Assembly: GCA_016213135.1 (NCBI GenBank)
Contig: JACRBQ010000079.1
Coordinates: 19,058-83,057, forward strand
Direction of reading: 5' to 3'
From: Chloroflexota bacterium
GTDB taxonomy: Bacteria; Chloroflexota; Anaerolineae; Anaerolineales; VGOW01
DNA length: 64,000 bases
Shown: positions 1 to 9,551 of the stretch, piece after piece
Position numbering within the stretch: position 1 is the first letter of the stretch
How the letters are laid out: the number at the start of each line of letters is the position of its first letter
Made by a program: the position numbers and the translations under genes
The notes under the pieces: generated by a model
What the model was told of the DNA's origin: nothing
The model's database searches: none
Seen by the model: the letters and a program-made list of their open reading frames with translations, nothing else

Positions 1-3000
1 AAATCAACCGCTCGCCCAGCCGGTCACCCGTGGCCGGGTTGTACCAGCCCACGCCGATGTTGTAGGTTCCGGCGGGCACGCCATCGAGCGACAGGGTGAC
101 GATCTGGCTCACTGCCTCGTCGGCGAACCATTGCGAGGTGGGGATTGCGGGGAAGGCATCGGCCTGGGCCGCGATACTTTCGTCGGCAGGGTTGAATAGG
201 TGGACGAAGTATTTGTAGTCGGCGGCGGTGGGGCCGAGGGCCTGCCAGTGCAGGGTGAGGGTGAGCGCGGCGGGGTCGAGGGCCAGGTCGTACCCGGCGA
301 GGGCAATGGCTTCGGGCGGCGCGCCGAACACCGCGCCCGATTTATATTGCATGGGCGGCGGTTCGGCGGTGCGCGTTGAGGCGGTGATGTTCAGCGCGCC
401 CACGGCCACGGCGGGCGAGAGCAAAGTTGAATCTGAGGCGAGCAGTTGGGCGTTGAGGGTGTAGCGGCCCGGGCCGGCGACCACGGGCAGGGGCAGGGTC
501 ATGCGCCCGGCCACAAATGCTCCGGCGGCCCACTGCGACGAGGGCAGCGCGGCGAGCGCGCCATCGGCAAAGGCGGTCACTTCGCCGTTGGGGCTGATGA
601 GGCTCCAGCGCACGCCGTAGTCGTCGGGCAGCGGGGCCAACACCAACCAGCGCGCGGTGAAGGCGAGCGTGCCGCCAGCGGCCACGTCGGCGGGCAGCAG
701 CACGCTGTGCAGCGCCAAAGCGTCGGTGAACGAATGGGCCGGGGCGGTGCCAGGGGCAGGCGACCACTGGCTCAAATGCACGGGCACGGTGGCGGCTCCC
801 ACCGGGGTGAGGGTGGCCGCGTCGTACAGAGTCAACGTGAGTGGATAGTCGCCCGGAGGCAATCCGCTGGGCAAATCAAATTGATAAGTGTCGGGGATGA
901 TTTCGCCGGCGCGCCACAGGCCGGTGGGGTAGATGCCGCCGGTGGGCTGGGTGTCGAGCGCGGCCAGTTCGCTGTCCGCCGAATCGCGCAAGCGCAGCGC
1001 GAGCAAAAGGTTGGCGGGCACGGGCGCAGTGGCTTGCCAGTGTAGCGTGAGCGCGAGCGCCGATGAGTTGGGCTGCGCGGCGACGGCGTCGAGTAGCGCG
1101 ATGGACGGCGTGAGGACGGCGAGCGGCATTGGGGCAACGGTCTGCGCGCCCGCGCCCTCGATGCGGATGGGGCGCAGGAAAATGCGCCCCCGCGTTTGCC
1201 CGCCGGAGGTGAGGGCCGGAGTGTTGATGCCCGCTTCGGTGAGGCCGAGCCGGATGAGGTAGATGCCGGGCGGCGCATCCTCGGGCACGCGCAGCACGGC
1301 GGCGGCGGCCAGTCCGCGCGCCGCGCCCGTCGCGCCGGCAAAGGTGTGGGGCAGCGTGAGCAGGTGCTCCGCCGGTGAAACGAGCGCGAGGTCGAAGGCG
1401 GCGCGGCCACTGGCTTGCCATTGCAGGGTGACGCCGAGGAAGTCGCCGGGGCGGAGTGTGTCGAGCGAGTAGTTGTAGTTGACGAGGGCGTCGCCGTTGC
1501 CGAAGTGGACGGGCGCTGCGGTGAGGTAGGCCTGTTGATCAAAATCCATGGTGGGCGCGCCGGAGGTGGCGGTCCGGGCGTTGAGCCAGTGGCCGCCGAA
1601 CGCCAGCCCCAGCAGTGTGACCGTTGCCGCGCCCCAGCCGAAGAGGGCGCGACGCGTGATCGCCAACCGGCTCTTCCACGGTGCGGCGATGACGACGGCC
1701 AGCGCCAGCGCGATGAGAGAGACCATGCCGGCAAGTCGGCGTGTCGGTGTGTCCCGCAGCGACAACTCAATTTTGTGGCGGCCCTGGGGCAGGTCGAAGG
1801 CAATCCAGCCGAGGCCGTCGGCGGGACGCACGTCCAGCGGCTTCTCATCGGCGCGGGCCTGCCAGCCGGGCCAGTAGAGCAGCGGCACCGCCACGGCGGC
1901 GCTGGCCGAACTGACGTTGATGTCCCACGTTTGCGAGGCGGCGCGTTTGGCGAGGCGCTGCCCGTCGGCCCGGCCGCTGAGGGCTTTGAGCGAAACGTCG
2001 CCGCCAATGAATTCCTCCGAGGTGTAGGGCCGGGGCAGAGTCCAACGGGGCAGGTATTCGTTGCGAATGGTGGCGCCGATGTTGCCGGTGAAGTATTCGT
2101 ACAGTTGCAACCGGTTGGCGGTCACGTCGGCATCGGCCACAGGCACAAAGTCGGGGCGGAGGCCAATAATACTCAATACAGAATACCCAATACCCAATAA
2201 AGCTATTAGCCCATGACGCATTGTCCATATTTGGTATTTGGTATTGGGTATTGGGTATTCATCCGTTGCCGGCTGCACAATTAACCCAATGAGGGCGCTG
2301 GCGAACAGGCTTTGTACCGAGAGGAAGCGCCACGGAAATTGGACGAACGGCAGCAGCGGCAGATGCGCCCACAGCGGCTGGCTGTAACGGGTGATCATGA
2401 AGGAGGAGAGCAGGAAAGAGAGAAGGATGAAGGATGAAGGATGAAGGATGAATGCGGAATGTTGAATGTTGAGTGTTGAATTGTGACGAGCTTTTACGCT
2501 CTGAACGATCCGAATTGCGGCGACGGCGAGGCCGAGGGCGACGAGGGCGGTTTGGGCGAGGCCCATGGCAAACGGGGTGCCGGTGGCGCTGCCCACGTCG
2601 TAATTGAACAGCAGCGAGAGTTGAACGAGGTTGCGCCCGCGAAAGTGGTTGGCGTAGTTGAAGTAGCCGGTGGTCTGGTTTTGCAGTTGGCCGTAGCCGG
2701 TTTCGCGCAGGGCGGGCAGCCAGAAGAAGGCGGAGAGGGCAAGCCCAAGGGCAATGAACAATGAAGAATGAACAACCTGCACCGCACTGCGTGCGGGTGC
2801 AGTGCGGGTGAACAATGGGGCATGGCTAACCGCTGACCGCTGAAAGCTGAAAGCCAAAAACAGAATGTAGAGCCCTAGAAACGGCGAGAAGATGAGGGCC
2901 GAGATGTTGTGGGTGAGCAATAGCGCGGCGTAGGCCAGGGCCAGCGGCAGGCTGCGCCGCAGGGTGGGCCGTTGCGCGAGGCGGCAGGCGGCCCACAGGC

Positions 3001-3490
3001 ACAGCGGGTACAGGGCAAAGGCCCAAAACTCACCCAGCGAATCGCCGCGCACGTATAGGTTGACGAGATGGAACGGGGCGAAGGTATAGGCGGTTGCCGC
3101 CAGCCACGCCGCGCCCCGGCTCGCCCCGGCACAGCGCAGCCAGCCATAGAGGCCAAAGGCGGCGACGATGAATCCGCCGAGGTGGGTGAGCTTGAGCGCC
3201 AGCACGTACGACGCACCCAGTCCTTTGAAGATGGCGGCGAGGTAGTAGGGCAGCGCGGCGTAATAGTTGTAGAACGGGTAGCCCAGGCCAAAGGCGGCAT
3301 CGGGCATCCAGCGCACGGGGAAAACGCCCTGCCGCAGGGCGGTGTAAAGCTGTTGCAGTCGAAAAAGCAAAAAGGGGCTGTCGCCGCCGCCGCGCGTGTT
3401 AAGGAAGCCGGGGTTGGCTAGCAAAGGCAAAGCGGCCAAAGCCGACACGATGAGGAGCGTGACCAGCTCTGGCCGCCGGAGAACCTTCAT
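1..3490 (-). CDS. Large integral membrane protein (YfhO / 6-pyruvoyl-tetrahydropterin synthase-related type), truncated at window edge
   Basis: Manual translation from ATG at 3490 (MKVLRRPELVTLLIVSALAALPLLANPGFLNTRGGGDSPFLLFRLQQLYTALRQGVFPVRWMPDAAFGLGYPFYNYYAALPYYL...) stays open to base 1. The ORF track shows only out-of-frame ORFs here because no stop lies inside the window. Confidence 0.8.
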   Translation of the reverse strand, partial: MKVLRRPELVTLLIVSALAALPLLANPGFLNTRGGGDSPFLLFRLQQLYTALRQGVFPVRWMPDAAFGLGYPFYNYYAALPYYLAAIFKGLGASYVLALKLTHLGGFIVAAFGLYGWLRCAGASRGAAWLAATAYTFAPFHLVNLYVRGDSLGEFWAFALYPLCLWAACRLAQRPTLRRSLPLALAYAALLLTHNISALIFSPFLGLYILFLAFSFQRSAVSHAPLFTRTAPARSAVQVVHSSLFIALGLALSAFFWLPALRETGYGQLQNQTTGYFNYANHFRGRNLVQLSLLFNYDVGSATGTPFAMGLAQTALVALGLAVAAIRIVQSVKARHNSTLNIQHSAFILHPSSFILLSFLLSSFMITRYSQPLWAHLPLLPFVQFPWRFLSVQSLFASALIGLIVQPATDEYPIPNTKYQIWTMRHGLIALLGIGYSVLSIIGLRPDFVPVADADVTANRLQLYEYFTGNIGATIRNEYLPRWTLPRPYTSEEFIGGDVSLKALSGRADGQRLAKRAASQTWDINVSSASAAVAVPLLYWPGWQARADEKPLDVRPADGLGWIAFDLPQGRHKIELSLRDTPTRRLAGMVSLIALALAVVIAAPWKSRLAITRRALFGWGAATVTLLGLAFGGHWLNARTATSGAPTMDFDQQAYLTAAPVHFGNGDALVNYNYSLDTLRPGDFLGVTLQWQASGRAAFDLALVSPAEHLLTLPHTFAGATGAARGLAAAAVLRVPEDAPPGIYLIRLGLTEAGINTPALTSGGQTRGRIFLRPIRIEGAGAQTVAPMPLAVLTPSIALLDAVAAQPNSSALALTLHWQATAPVPANLLLALRLRDSADSELAALDTQPTGGIYPTGLWRAGEIIPDTYQFDLPSGLPPGDYPLTLTLYDAATLTPVGAATVPVHLSQWSPAPGTAPAHSFTDALALHSVLLPADVAAGGTLAFTARWLVLAPLPDDYGVRWSLISPNGEVTAFADGALAALPSSQWAAGAFVAGRMTLPLPVVAGPGRYTLNAQLLASDSTLLSPAVAVGALNITASTRTAEPPPMQYKSGAVFGAPPEAIALAGYDLALDPAALTLTLHWQALGPTAADYKYFVHLFNPADESIAAQADAFPAIPTSQWFADEAVSQIVTLSLDGVPAGTYNIGVGWYNPATGDRLGERLI
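2181..2260. repeat. In-gene period-7 hairpin (TACCCAA family) with perfect 19-bp arms
   Basis: GAATACCCAATACCCAATA (2181-2199) / TATTGGGTATTGGGTATTC (2242-2260); encodes EYPIPNTKYQIW and IGYSVLSI in the minus-strand ORF. Confidence 0.95.
2424..2487. repeat. In-gene period-7 array (GGATGAA x4, TGTTGAA)
   Basis: ggatgaa x4|tgcggaa|tgttgaa|tgttgag|tgttgaa; codes NSTLNIQHSAFILHPSSFIL. Confidence 0.95.
2752..2820. repeat. In-gene composite repeat: AATGAAC/AGAATGA units + CTGCACCGCAC hairpin
   Basis: aatgaacaatgaagaatgaacaacctgcaccgcactgcgtgcgggtgcagtgcgggtgaacaatgg; hairpin shared with 19380-19414. Confidence 0.85.
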
Positions 3491-3566
3491 AGATTGAACT
3501 GCCGCAAAGTTAGATGGCCGGTTGCACGAGAGAGGCGCAACCGGCCATCGTCAGAGGGGCAGGGGG

Positions 3567-5072
3567 TTACCGCCGTCCGCGGGTGAGGATGAGGAAGCCC
3601 GCCACACCGGCCGCGGCCAACAGCAGGATGACGCCTGCCGCCGCCAGCACGGCGCGGATGAGGGCCGAATTGCCGGTCGAGCTGTCGGACCCTCCCGGCG
3701 TGGCCGTGCCGCCGGTGGACTGCGCGCCGAACTCGAGGTTGGCCGTGCTGCCCGCCGCCAGAGTTAGGTCCCAGTCGGAGCGGGTGGTGGCTTTGTAGCC
3801 GGCGGGGGCAGTGGACGATACGCGGTAGCTGCCACTGGCGAGGCCCTCAAAGCAGTGCGGCTCGCTCGCGCCGTCGGTGGTGTAGGTTTGCACGGTGGTG
3901 CTGGCGTTGATGTCGAGCAGGGCAAACTGCCCGCCGGCCACCAGCCCTTCGCCGGCATCGAGGATGCCGTTGCCGTTGGCGTCGTTATACAGTGTGACGC
4001 AGATGGAACCGGCCCCGCCCCCCGGCGCGGTGGCTGTGGGGGCCGCAGCCGGAATTTCGGTCGGCGCGGCAGTGGGGGCGTTGACGTCGACGGTAGGCGC
4101 CTCTGTGGGCAGAGACTGAGTGGGCGCGGCAGTGGCCGCCGGCGGCGCCCCGCCGGGGTCGGAGATGATCAGTTGCTGCCCCACGGAGATGATCGAGCCG
4201 CTCAGCCCATTCCATTTTTGAATGTCGGTGATACAAGTCGGGTCGCTGCCACGGCCAATCACGCCGCAGATGTCGATGATGGTATTGCCGGGCTGCACGA
4301 CATAGATGATCTTTCCCTCGGCGTTGGGCGTGGGGGTGAGGAACTTGGTGGGGACCACGCGCACGGTGGGCGGCGGGGGCTGGGTGGGGCCGGAGGGTGT
4401 GGCCGTGGCTGCGGCCGCCACGTCTGTCAGCGAGGCCGCATCCCAGAACACCTCGGTATGGCGCGCGCACGTCGAGGGGTTGGCAAAGGTGGCCACCGTG
4501 ACTGAAGTGCCCGAAGCCACAATGTCAATCGTCATTTGAGCATAAACATCTTTGATGTCTACGAACTGCGAGCGGGTGGTGATGGCATCGGGCGCGAGCG
4601 TGCCGTTACCAATGCCAACCTGGAAATTGGTGGGGCCAGTGCCCTCCGATTTGGTGGAATCGTCGGCGGTGCTCGACCAGGCCTGCCCCCAAATGCTGAA
4701 GCGATAGGTGTGGCCGGGGGTTAGTCCGGTGACCGTTTGCAGCAGGCCGCCCAAAAAGCTTGCGCCCGGGTCGGTGCCAGAGGCAAAAAACTGCTGGGCG
4801 CTGCTGCCGTCTTTAACGCGGCGGGCGTCCAGCGTGGTCATGGCCTGCTGATACTTGGGCGCGACGCGGCCGCAGCCATCGCCGGGCAAGTACCATGGCG
4901 CCCAGTTGTTGGCCACGCCGCCGGTGAACGACTCGAAGCCGGGGTTCTGCAACAGGTTGGTGGCCTGCGCCGGCGGCTGTTCAACCGGAGAGGCCAGCGC
5001 AGTGAGCGGCAGGCTGGCCGCCAGCAGGCCGAGGACGGCGAGGAGCAGGCTTGCATTGCGAAGTGAGCGCAT
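3567..5072 (-). CDS. Secreted/anchored protein: signal peptide, CBM-like domain, LysM, SdrD-B-like domain, C-terminal TM
   Basis: IIYVVQPGNTIIDICGVIG...VGQQLIISDP (LysM); ICVTLYNDANGNGILDAGEGLVAGGQFALLD (SdrD-B/Cna-like); C-terminal TM then RGRR. Confidence 0.8.
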   Translation of the reverse strand: MRSLRNASLLLAVLGLLAASLPLTALASPVEQPPAQATNLLQNPGFESFTGGVANNWAPWYLPGDGCGRVAPKYQQAMTTLDARRVKDGSSAQQFFASGTDPGASFLGGLLQTVTGLTPGHTYRFSIWGQAWSSTADDSTKSEGTGPTNFQVGIGNGTLAPDAITTRSQFVDIKDVYAQMTIDIVASGTSVTVATFANPSTCARHTEVFWDAASLTDVAAAATATPSGPTQPPPPTVRVVPTKFLTPTPNAEGKIIYVVQPGNTIIDICGVIGRGSDPTCITDIQKWNGLSGSIISVGQQLIISDPGGAPPAATAAPTQSLPTEAPTVDVNAPTAAPTEIPAAAPTATAPGGGAGSICVTLYNDANGNGILDAGEGLVAGGQFALLDINASTTVQTYTTDGASEPHCFEGLASGSYRVSSTAPAGYKATTRSDWDLTLAAGSTANLEFGAQSTGGTATPGGSDSSTGNSALIRAVLAAAGVILLLAAAGVAGFLILTRGRR

Positions 5073-5111
5073 AGGAATTTACCTTTCTTATCAGCCGAGA
5101 CTCGCCCGGCT

Positions 5112-6632
5112 CTACTTCCCTTTTCGATTGGACAACATCAGCACGGCAAAACCGGCCACGGCCAACAACATGGCCGCAATTCCGCCGAACAGAACAACAT
5201 CACCCGCCCTCGCCAGCAAGTTTACCTTTGGGATAGGCGTGGCACGCGCCAGCGCAAGGCCGAAGACGAGTGTGACGGCTTTGCCCGGTTCGAGTTGCAC
5301 TGAACTTTCCGTGGTGGTTGTGGCAGTGTAACCGCCCGGGGCCGCAACCGACACGGTGTAATTGCCCGGTGGCAATTGGGGGAAGCAGTGCGACTTTTCG
5401 GCGCCTGTGGTCACGTAGCCATCGAGCGGCGCACCGTCGGCCTGCAACGTAACGCGCACGTCTGCGAGGCCGGGTTCTCCGTCGTTGGAGCCACTGCCGT
5501 TCAAGTCATTATACGCGACTACACAAAGTTGACCGTAATCTGGCAACAACTTGACGGGTGCGGGAGTATCCGTGGGCAATTGCACCAGTTCGGGCGTGAG
5601 CGACGGGGTGAACGTCGGCCCGGGCGGGTCGGTAGCCGTAGCCGGCGGCGCAGTATAGCCTATGAGTAACTTCTGCCCCGGAACGATCTTGTTGCTGTTG
5701 AGCGCGTTGAGGCGTTTGATTTCGTCGGACGTGGTTTGGTGATAGTAGGCAATCACTGCCAGCGTGTCGCCGGAGCGCACCTTATACCACACTTCGCCAT
5801 TGGCGAGCGGGGTGCTGGTGGGCGGCCAGGTGGGCGTGGGCGGCTTAACGGTGATGGGCGGAACCGTGGCCGCCACCCCGAAGCCCTCGGTGGGCGGGGG
5901 CGCATTGGCGTCCACCGCCTCCAGCGCGGCATCGTCCACATACACATTGTTGTGCTGCAGCGCCAACTGCGGCGCGCTGCGCGTGAACACGGTAATGGTG
6001 GAGCTTTTGGCTTTGGCGTCGATGCTGAACAAATGCCACGAGTCGAAGGCGCTAAACTGCGCGCTCCACACAATGTTGGCGCTGAACGGGTCGGTGCCGC
6101 CCGAGGGGTCAATGCCCACCTGCATGCCCATGGTGGGCTGGCCCGACGACGCGGCCCCGTTGTCGTTGTTGGACCATGCTTCCATGTACGCCGAAAAGCG
6201 ATACGTCTGCCCGATGATCACGCCCGTCACCTGCTGGTACAACCCGGCCTGATGAATGGCATACAACGTGAGGTATTGCTGCGCGTTCCCGCCGCTGCGA
6301 ATGCGCGCCGGCGTGGCCGACACGTCGCCGTAGTCCGGGCGATGGTAGGGCTGGCAAGTGGGCGGAGCCACCGTGTAATTGCAGTAGCTCGGATAGAGGG
6401 GGCTGGAATCCGGCTGCACCCACCAGCCCGTCCAGCCGGCGGCCACTTGCACCTCGGCATAGGGCGTGTTGGGAGCGTAGCCCGATTCGGTGTGGCAGCA
6501 CTGCTGCAAAAAGGGACTCTCAAAGCCCGGGTTCAGCAGCAAGTTCTGTGGGTCGGCGCGCGCGGCAGTGGGTGGCGCGGCCAGCACGGCGCACACGCAG
6601 CACAGCAGCACAACGCGGAAGAGTCGTTTCAT
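5112..6632 (-). CDS. Paralogue of the 3567-5072 protein: CBM-like + LysM + SdrD-B-like + C-terminal TM
   Basis: GEVWYKVRSGDTLAVIAYYHQTTSDEIKRLNALNSNKIVPGQKLLIGY (LysM); LCVVAYNDLNGSGSNDGEPGLADVRVTL. Confidence 0.8.
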   Translation of the reverse strand: MKRLFRVVLLCCVCAVLAAPPTAARADPQNLLLNPGFESPFLQQCCHTESGYAPNTPYAEVQVAAGWTGWWVQPDSSPLYPSYCNYTVAPPTCQPYHRPDYGDVSATPARIRSGGNAQQYLTLYAIHQAGLYQQVTGVIIGQTYRFSAYMEAWSNNDNGAASSGQPTMGMQVGIDPSGGTDPFSANIVWSAQFSAFDSWHLFSIDAKAKSSTITVFTRSAPQLALQHNNVYVDDAALEAVDANAPPPTEGFGVAATVPPITVKPPTPTWPPTSTPLANGEVWYKVRSGDTLAVIAYYHQTTSDEIKRLNALNSNKIVPGQKLLIGYTAPPATATDPPGPTFTPSLTPELVQLPTDTPAPVKLLPDYGQLCVVAYNDLNGSGSNDGEPGLADVRVTLQADGAPLDGYVTTGAEKSHCFPQLPPGNYTVSVAAPGGYTATTTTESSVQLEPGKAVTLVFGLALARATPIPKVNLLARAGDVVLFGGIAAMLLAVAGFAVLMLSNRKGK

Positions 6633-6658
6633 GGCAGGGAATTATCGCACGGCCTGTG

Positions 6659-8596
6659 CTATTTCAAAGTCAGCGCTTCGCCGAGCGGCGCGCCGTCCGG
6701 CCCGTAAAGGCCCACCACCACGCCATCGCCCGCCGGCAATTCGTACACATCGTCCAACACGTCGCCGGGCCTGAGCCATGAGAAATGATACAACCCTTTT
6801 AACGGTTCGCCATCGGCCTGCGCCGAGAGCGCGCCGTCGCTGAGCACGTGCACGTACACATGATAATCCACCTCCACCGGCGCGGCAGCTAATTGCCATT
6901 GCAGCTGCACGCGCACCACTCCATGATCGCTGCTCAACCTGGCCGAGCGCAGCGCCAACACGCCGCCGAACTCGGCGACAACCGAGCTTGGCGATGCCGG
7001 TTCGGCAAGGTAAATGGTGTACAGGGAAAAGGGCGTTGCCTCAAGGTCGCCCCTGGCCAATGCGCCCCGGTGGGCGCTTATCAACGAGCCGGGGGGCAGG
7101 GCCGCCACGGCGGCTTTGATCGCATTGGCCTCGTAGGGCCACACCGCCAGTTGCACCCGATCGGCGGAGCCGCTGCCGTTGCGATTCGGGACGAGAAAAC
7201 GCAGCGACGCAAAATTGTCCCACAACCGGTCGTCAATGCGCGCTGCAAAATCGGGGCGGCTGTTGATCTCCCCCGCGAGGCCGGTGGCCGCCGATTCAAA
7301 ATAATAGCCGGTCACGGGGTCGTTGGCGTAGCGCCCGAAGTAATCGCGCGCAGTGACGACTGCCGAAAGGCAGAGCAGCGCGCCCACCAGCGCGGCGGTC
7401 CACCGCGCGGGCCGCCACACCCACAGCGCCTCGAAGCCCAGCGCCGGAACGAGCCACAGCACGGGCAGCATGGCAATGGAGCGCAAAAAGTGCGGCGTGT
7501 CTTCGGCCAGCACAGTGGGCGCGATGGCGACGGCGAGCCACACCAGCACAAAGGCCGCGCTCGGTCGTTTGCGGCTGTGAACGGCCAGCCATCCCAGCCC
7601 GGCCACAAAAAACAGGAACGTCCACGCATCGAACACGGGCCGCCCCGGCAGGTTGTGGCGGGCAATGGTGTCGCCGCGCCCGCCGAACATGCCCGCCGCC
7701 AGCGCCGCGTGTTTGGCCAGCGAGGCGACGAGGCTGCCGCCGCGCTCCGTCTCCAAAATGGACACTTGCCCCTCGCGGGCAAACACTTGCGCCCGATGAG
7801 CCAACGCGTAGACGCCGAGCGGCGCGACGACGAGGATGGTTGAGATGAGAAAGGCGATGACTTCCCGCCACTCGATATTCACCGCGGAGAGCGCCGAGAT
7901 CGCAGAGTTAATGAGTCTATTTTCTTGGCGCTCTCCCCCGGCACCGCCGCTGCGCGGTAGCACCGGGGCAGGTGTGCGGCAAAACCATACGGCAATCACT
8001 ACAAATACTGCAAACGCTAATGGCGTGACGCGCGCCGCGGTGTACGTGTTGAACGCCAGCCCATACGCCACCCCGCCGAGGATAGCCAGGGGCAGCTTCC
8101 GGCGCTGGACGCCCAACCAGCCCAGCGCAACCGCCAGCCCGAGAAACAGCGGCAGCGCGCCCGCGCGAAAGCTCACGCGGCTGAGGGCCACCGGCCAAAA
8201 CGTGACGGCGCACACGGCCATGGCCAGCAGGCCCACGCGGCGGTTGAACAGCGCGCGCCCCAGCAAATACGTCGCCGGAATGGTGAGCGTGCCGATGACC
8301 GCCGACGCGAAACGCAAACCAAAGGGCGTGCGGCCAAAGGCGGCAACGCTCAGGCTGAGCAGATAAATGTAGAGCGGCTCGCGCCCGTTGTTGGCGGAAA
8401 AGAAAATGGGATGCGCCCCGCGCAGCACGCTCATGGCGTCGAGGCCGTAAAAGGCCTCGTCGTGATAGATGCCGTAGGGCACGCGGCCCAACGCATAAAA
8501 GCGCAGCGCTGCGCCGATGCCCACAATGCAGAGGCACGCGGCCCATTCCCACGGAAACGGGCGGGGCAGCGACGCGGCCCGAGTGCGAAAGCCCAT
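6659..8596 (-). CDS. ArnT/PMT-like (GT39) membrane glycosyltransferase
   Basis: MGFRTRAASLPRPFPWEW...LGRVPYGIYHDEAFYGLDAMSVLRGAHPIFFSANNGREPLYIYLLSL. Start trimmed from 8791, because the upstream part is antisense-frame translation of the LysR gene. Confidence 0.75.
   Translation of the reverse strand: MGFRTRAASLPRPFPWEWAACLCIVGIGAALRFYALGRVPYGIYHDEAFYGLDAMSVLRGAHPIFFSANNGREPLYIYLLSLSVAAFGRTPFGLRFASAVIGTLTIPATYLLGRALFNRRVGLLAMAVCAVTFWPVALSRVSFRAGALPLFLGLAVALGWLGVQRRKLPLAILGGVAYGLAFNTYTAARVTPLAFAVFVVIAVWFCRTPAPVLPRSGGAGGERQENRLINSAISALSAVNIEWREVIAFLISTILVVAPLGVYALAHRAQVFAREGQVSILETERGGSLVASLAKHAALAAGMFGGRGDTIARHNLPGRPVFDAWTFLFFVAGLGWLAVHSRKRPSAAFVLVWLAVAIAPTVLAEDTPHFLRSIAMLPVLWLVPALGFEALWVWRPARWTAALVGALLCLSAVVTARDYFGRYANDPVTGYYFESAATGLAGEINSRPDFAARIDDRLWDNFASLRFLVPNRNGSGSADRVQLAVWPYEANAIKAAVAALPPGSLISAHRGALARGDLEATPFSLYTIYLAEPASPSSVVAEFGGVLALRSARLSSDHGVVRVQLQWQLAAAPVEVDYHVYVHVLSDGALSAQADGEPLKGLYHFSWLRPGDVLDDVYELPAGDGVVVGLYGPDGAPLGEALTLK
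7875..7975. repeat. Repeat-derived insert inside the GT39 ORF (CGCGGAGAG-CGCCGAGAT-CGCAGAG iterations plus CCCCCGG...CACCGGGGC palindrome)
   Basis: Period ~9 iterations at 7881-7906; encodes APVLPRSGGAGGERQENRLINSAISALSAVNIE in frame. Confidence 0.65.
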
Positions 8597-8609
8597 GGCG
8601 GTGACGCGG

Positions 8610-9479
8610 TTATCCTTCGCGCAAAAAGTCGCGCAGCGCGCCCGCGGCCGGGCTGAGGGCGTGGCCTTTGCGCCACACCAGCCCGAGCGTTCGCCGCAGC
8701 GACTGGTCGGTAAGGCGCAGGGCGTGAATGTTCGCCGTGTCGGTGAGCGCCAGCAGCGGAACCAGCGCCACCCCGAGGCCCGCCGCCACAAATTGCAGGG
8801 CGCTCTGCATGGCCCCGCCGTCCAGCGCCACCCTGGGCCGGAACCCCGCGGCCCTGCACGCCGAAAGGGTCACGTCGCGCAGTTTGTAGCCTTCGGGAAA
8901 CAGGATAAAAGCTTCCTCGGCCAGTTCGGCCAGGGCCACCGATTTCCGTTTCCCCAACTTGTGTTCCGCGCCCACGGCTAACACATAGTCCTCCTCCCAA
9001 AACGGGGCCGACTCCAGCGGGGCGGGCAACGTGTCGGCGGAGGCAATGGCAAGGTCGAGCTGCCCGTCTTCCACCAGCTTGATCAGGGTCTCGGTTCCCG
9101 CCTCTCTCAATGTCACGTCGAGGCCGGGGTATTTTTGTTCAAAGGCGGTGATGCGGGTGGGGAGGATGTGGGCGCTCACTGTGGGCGGCGCGCCCAGGCG
9201 GGCGGTGCCGCGGGTGAGCGCGCCGCGCTCTCGCAAATCGTTGCGGGCAATTTCTACGGTGGAGAGGATGAGGCGCGCGTGCGGAAGCAAAGCCCGCCCG
9301 GCTTCGGTGAGCAGCACCCGTTTGCCCACGCGCTCAAAGAGCCGCACGCCCAACTCGCCTTCCAGCGCGCGTATTTGCTGGCTAACGGCAGGCTGGGCCA
9401 CGTGCAAATGCTCGGCAGCGCGCGAGAAATTGAGTCGTTCGGCAACGGCCACAAAGTAGTTGAGGTGGCGCAGTTCCAT
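8610..9479 (-). CDS. LysR-family transcriptional regulator
   Basis: MELRHLNYFVAVAERLNFSRAAEHLHVAQPAVSQQIRALEGELGVRLFERVGKRVLLTEAG. Confidence 0.93.
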   Translation of the reverse strand: MELRHLNYFVAVAERLNFSRAAEHLHVAQPAVSQQIRALEGELGVRLFERVGKRVLLTEAGRALLPHARLILSTVEIARNDLRERGALTRGTARLGAPPTVSAHILPTRITAFEQKYPGLDVTLREAGTETLIKLVEDGQLDLAIASADTLPAPLESAPFWEEDYVLAVGAEHKLGKRKSVALAELAEEAFILFPEGYKLRDVTLSACRAAGFRPRVALDGGAMQSALQFVAAGLGVALVPLLALTDTANIHALRLTDQSLRRTLGLVWRKGHALSPAAGALRDFLREG

Positions 9480-9551
9480 GGATAAGCCCCCGGCAAATGG
9501 TGGTGGCCTATGGGCGAGGCTATGCGTTGGCCGCTTGTCCGTGCCTCTGTG

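Noticed and set aside
832-2007. 391-aa minus ORF
   Set aside because: Arg/Pro/Ser-rich out-of-frame translation; the true frame is the membrane protein running 3490 to beyond base 1.
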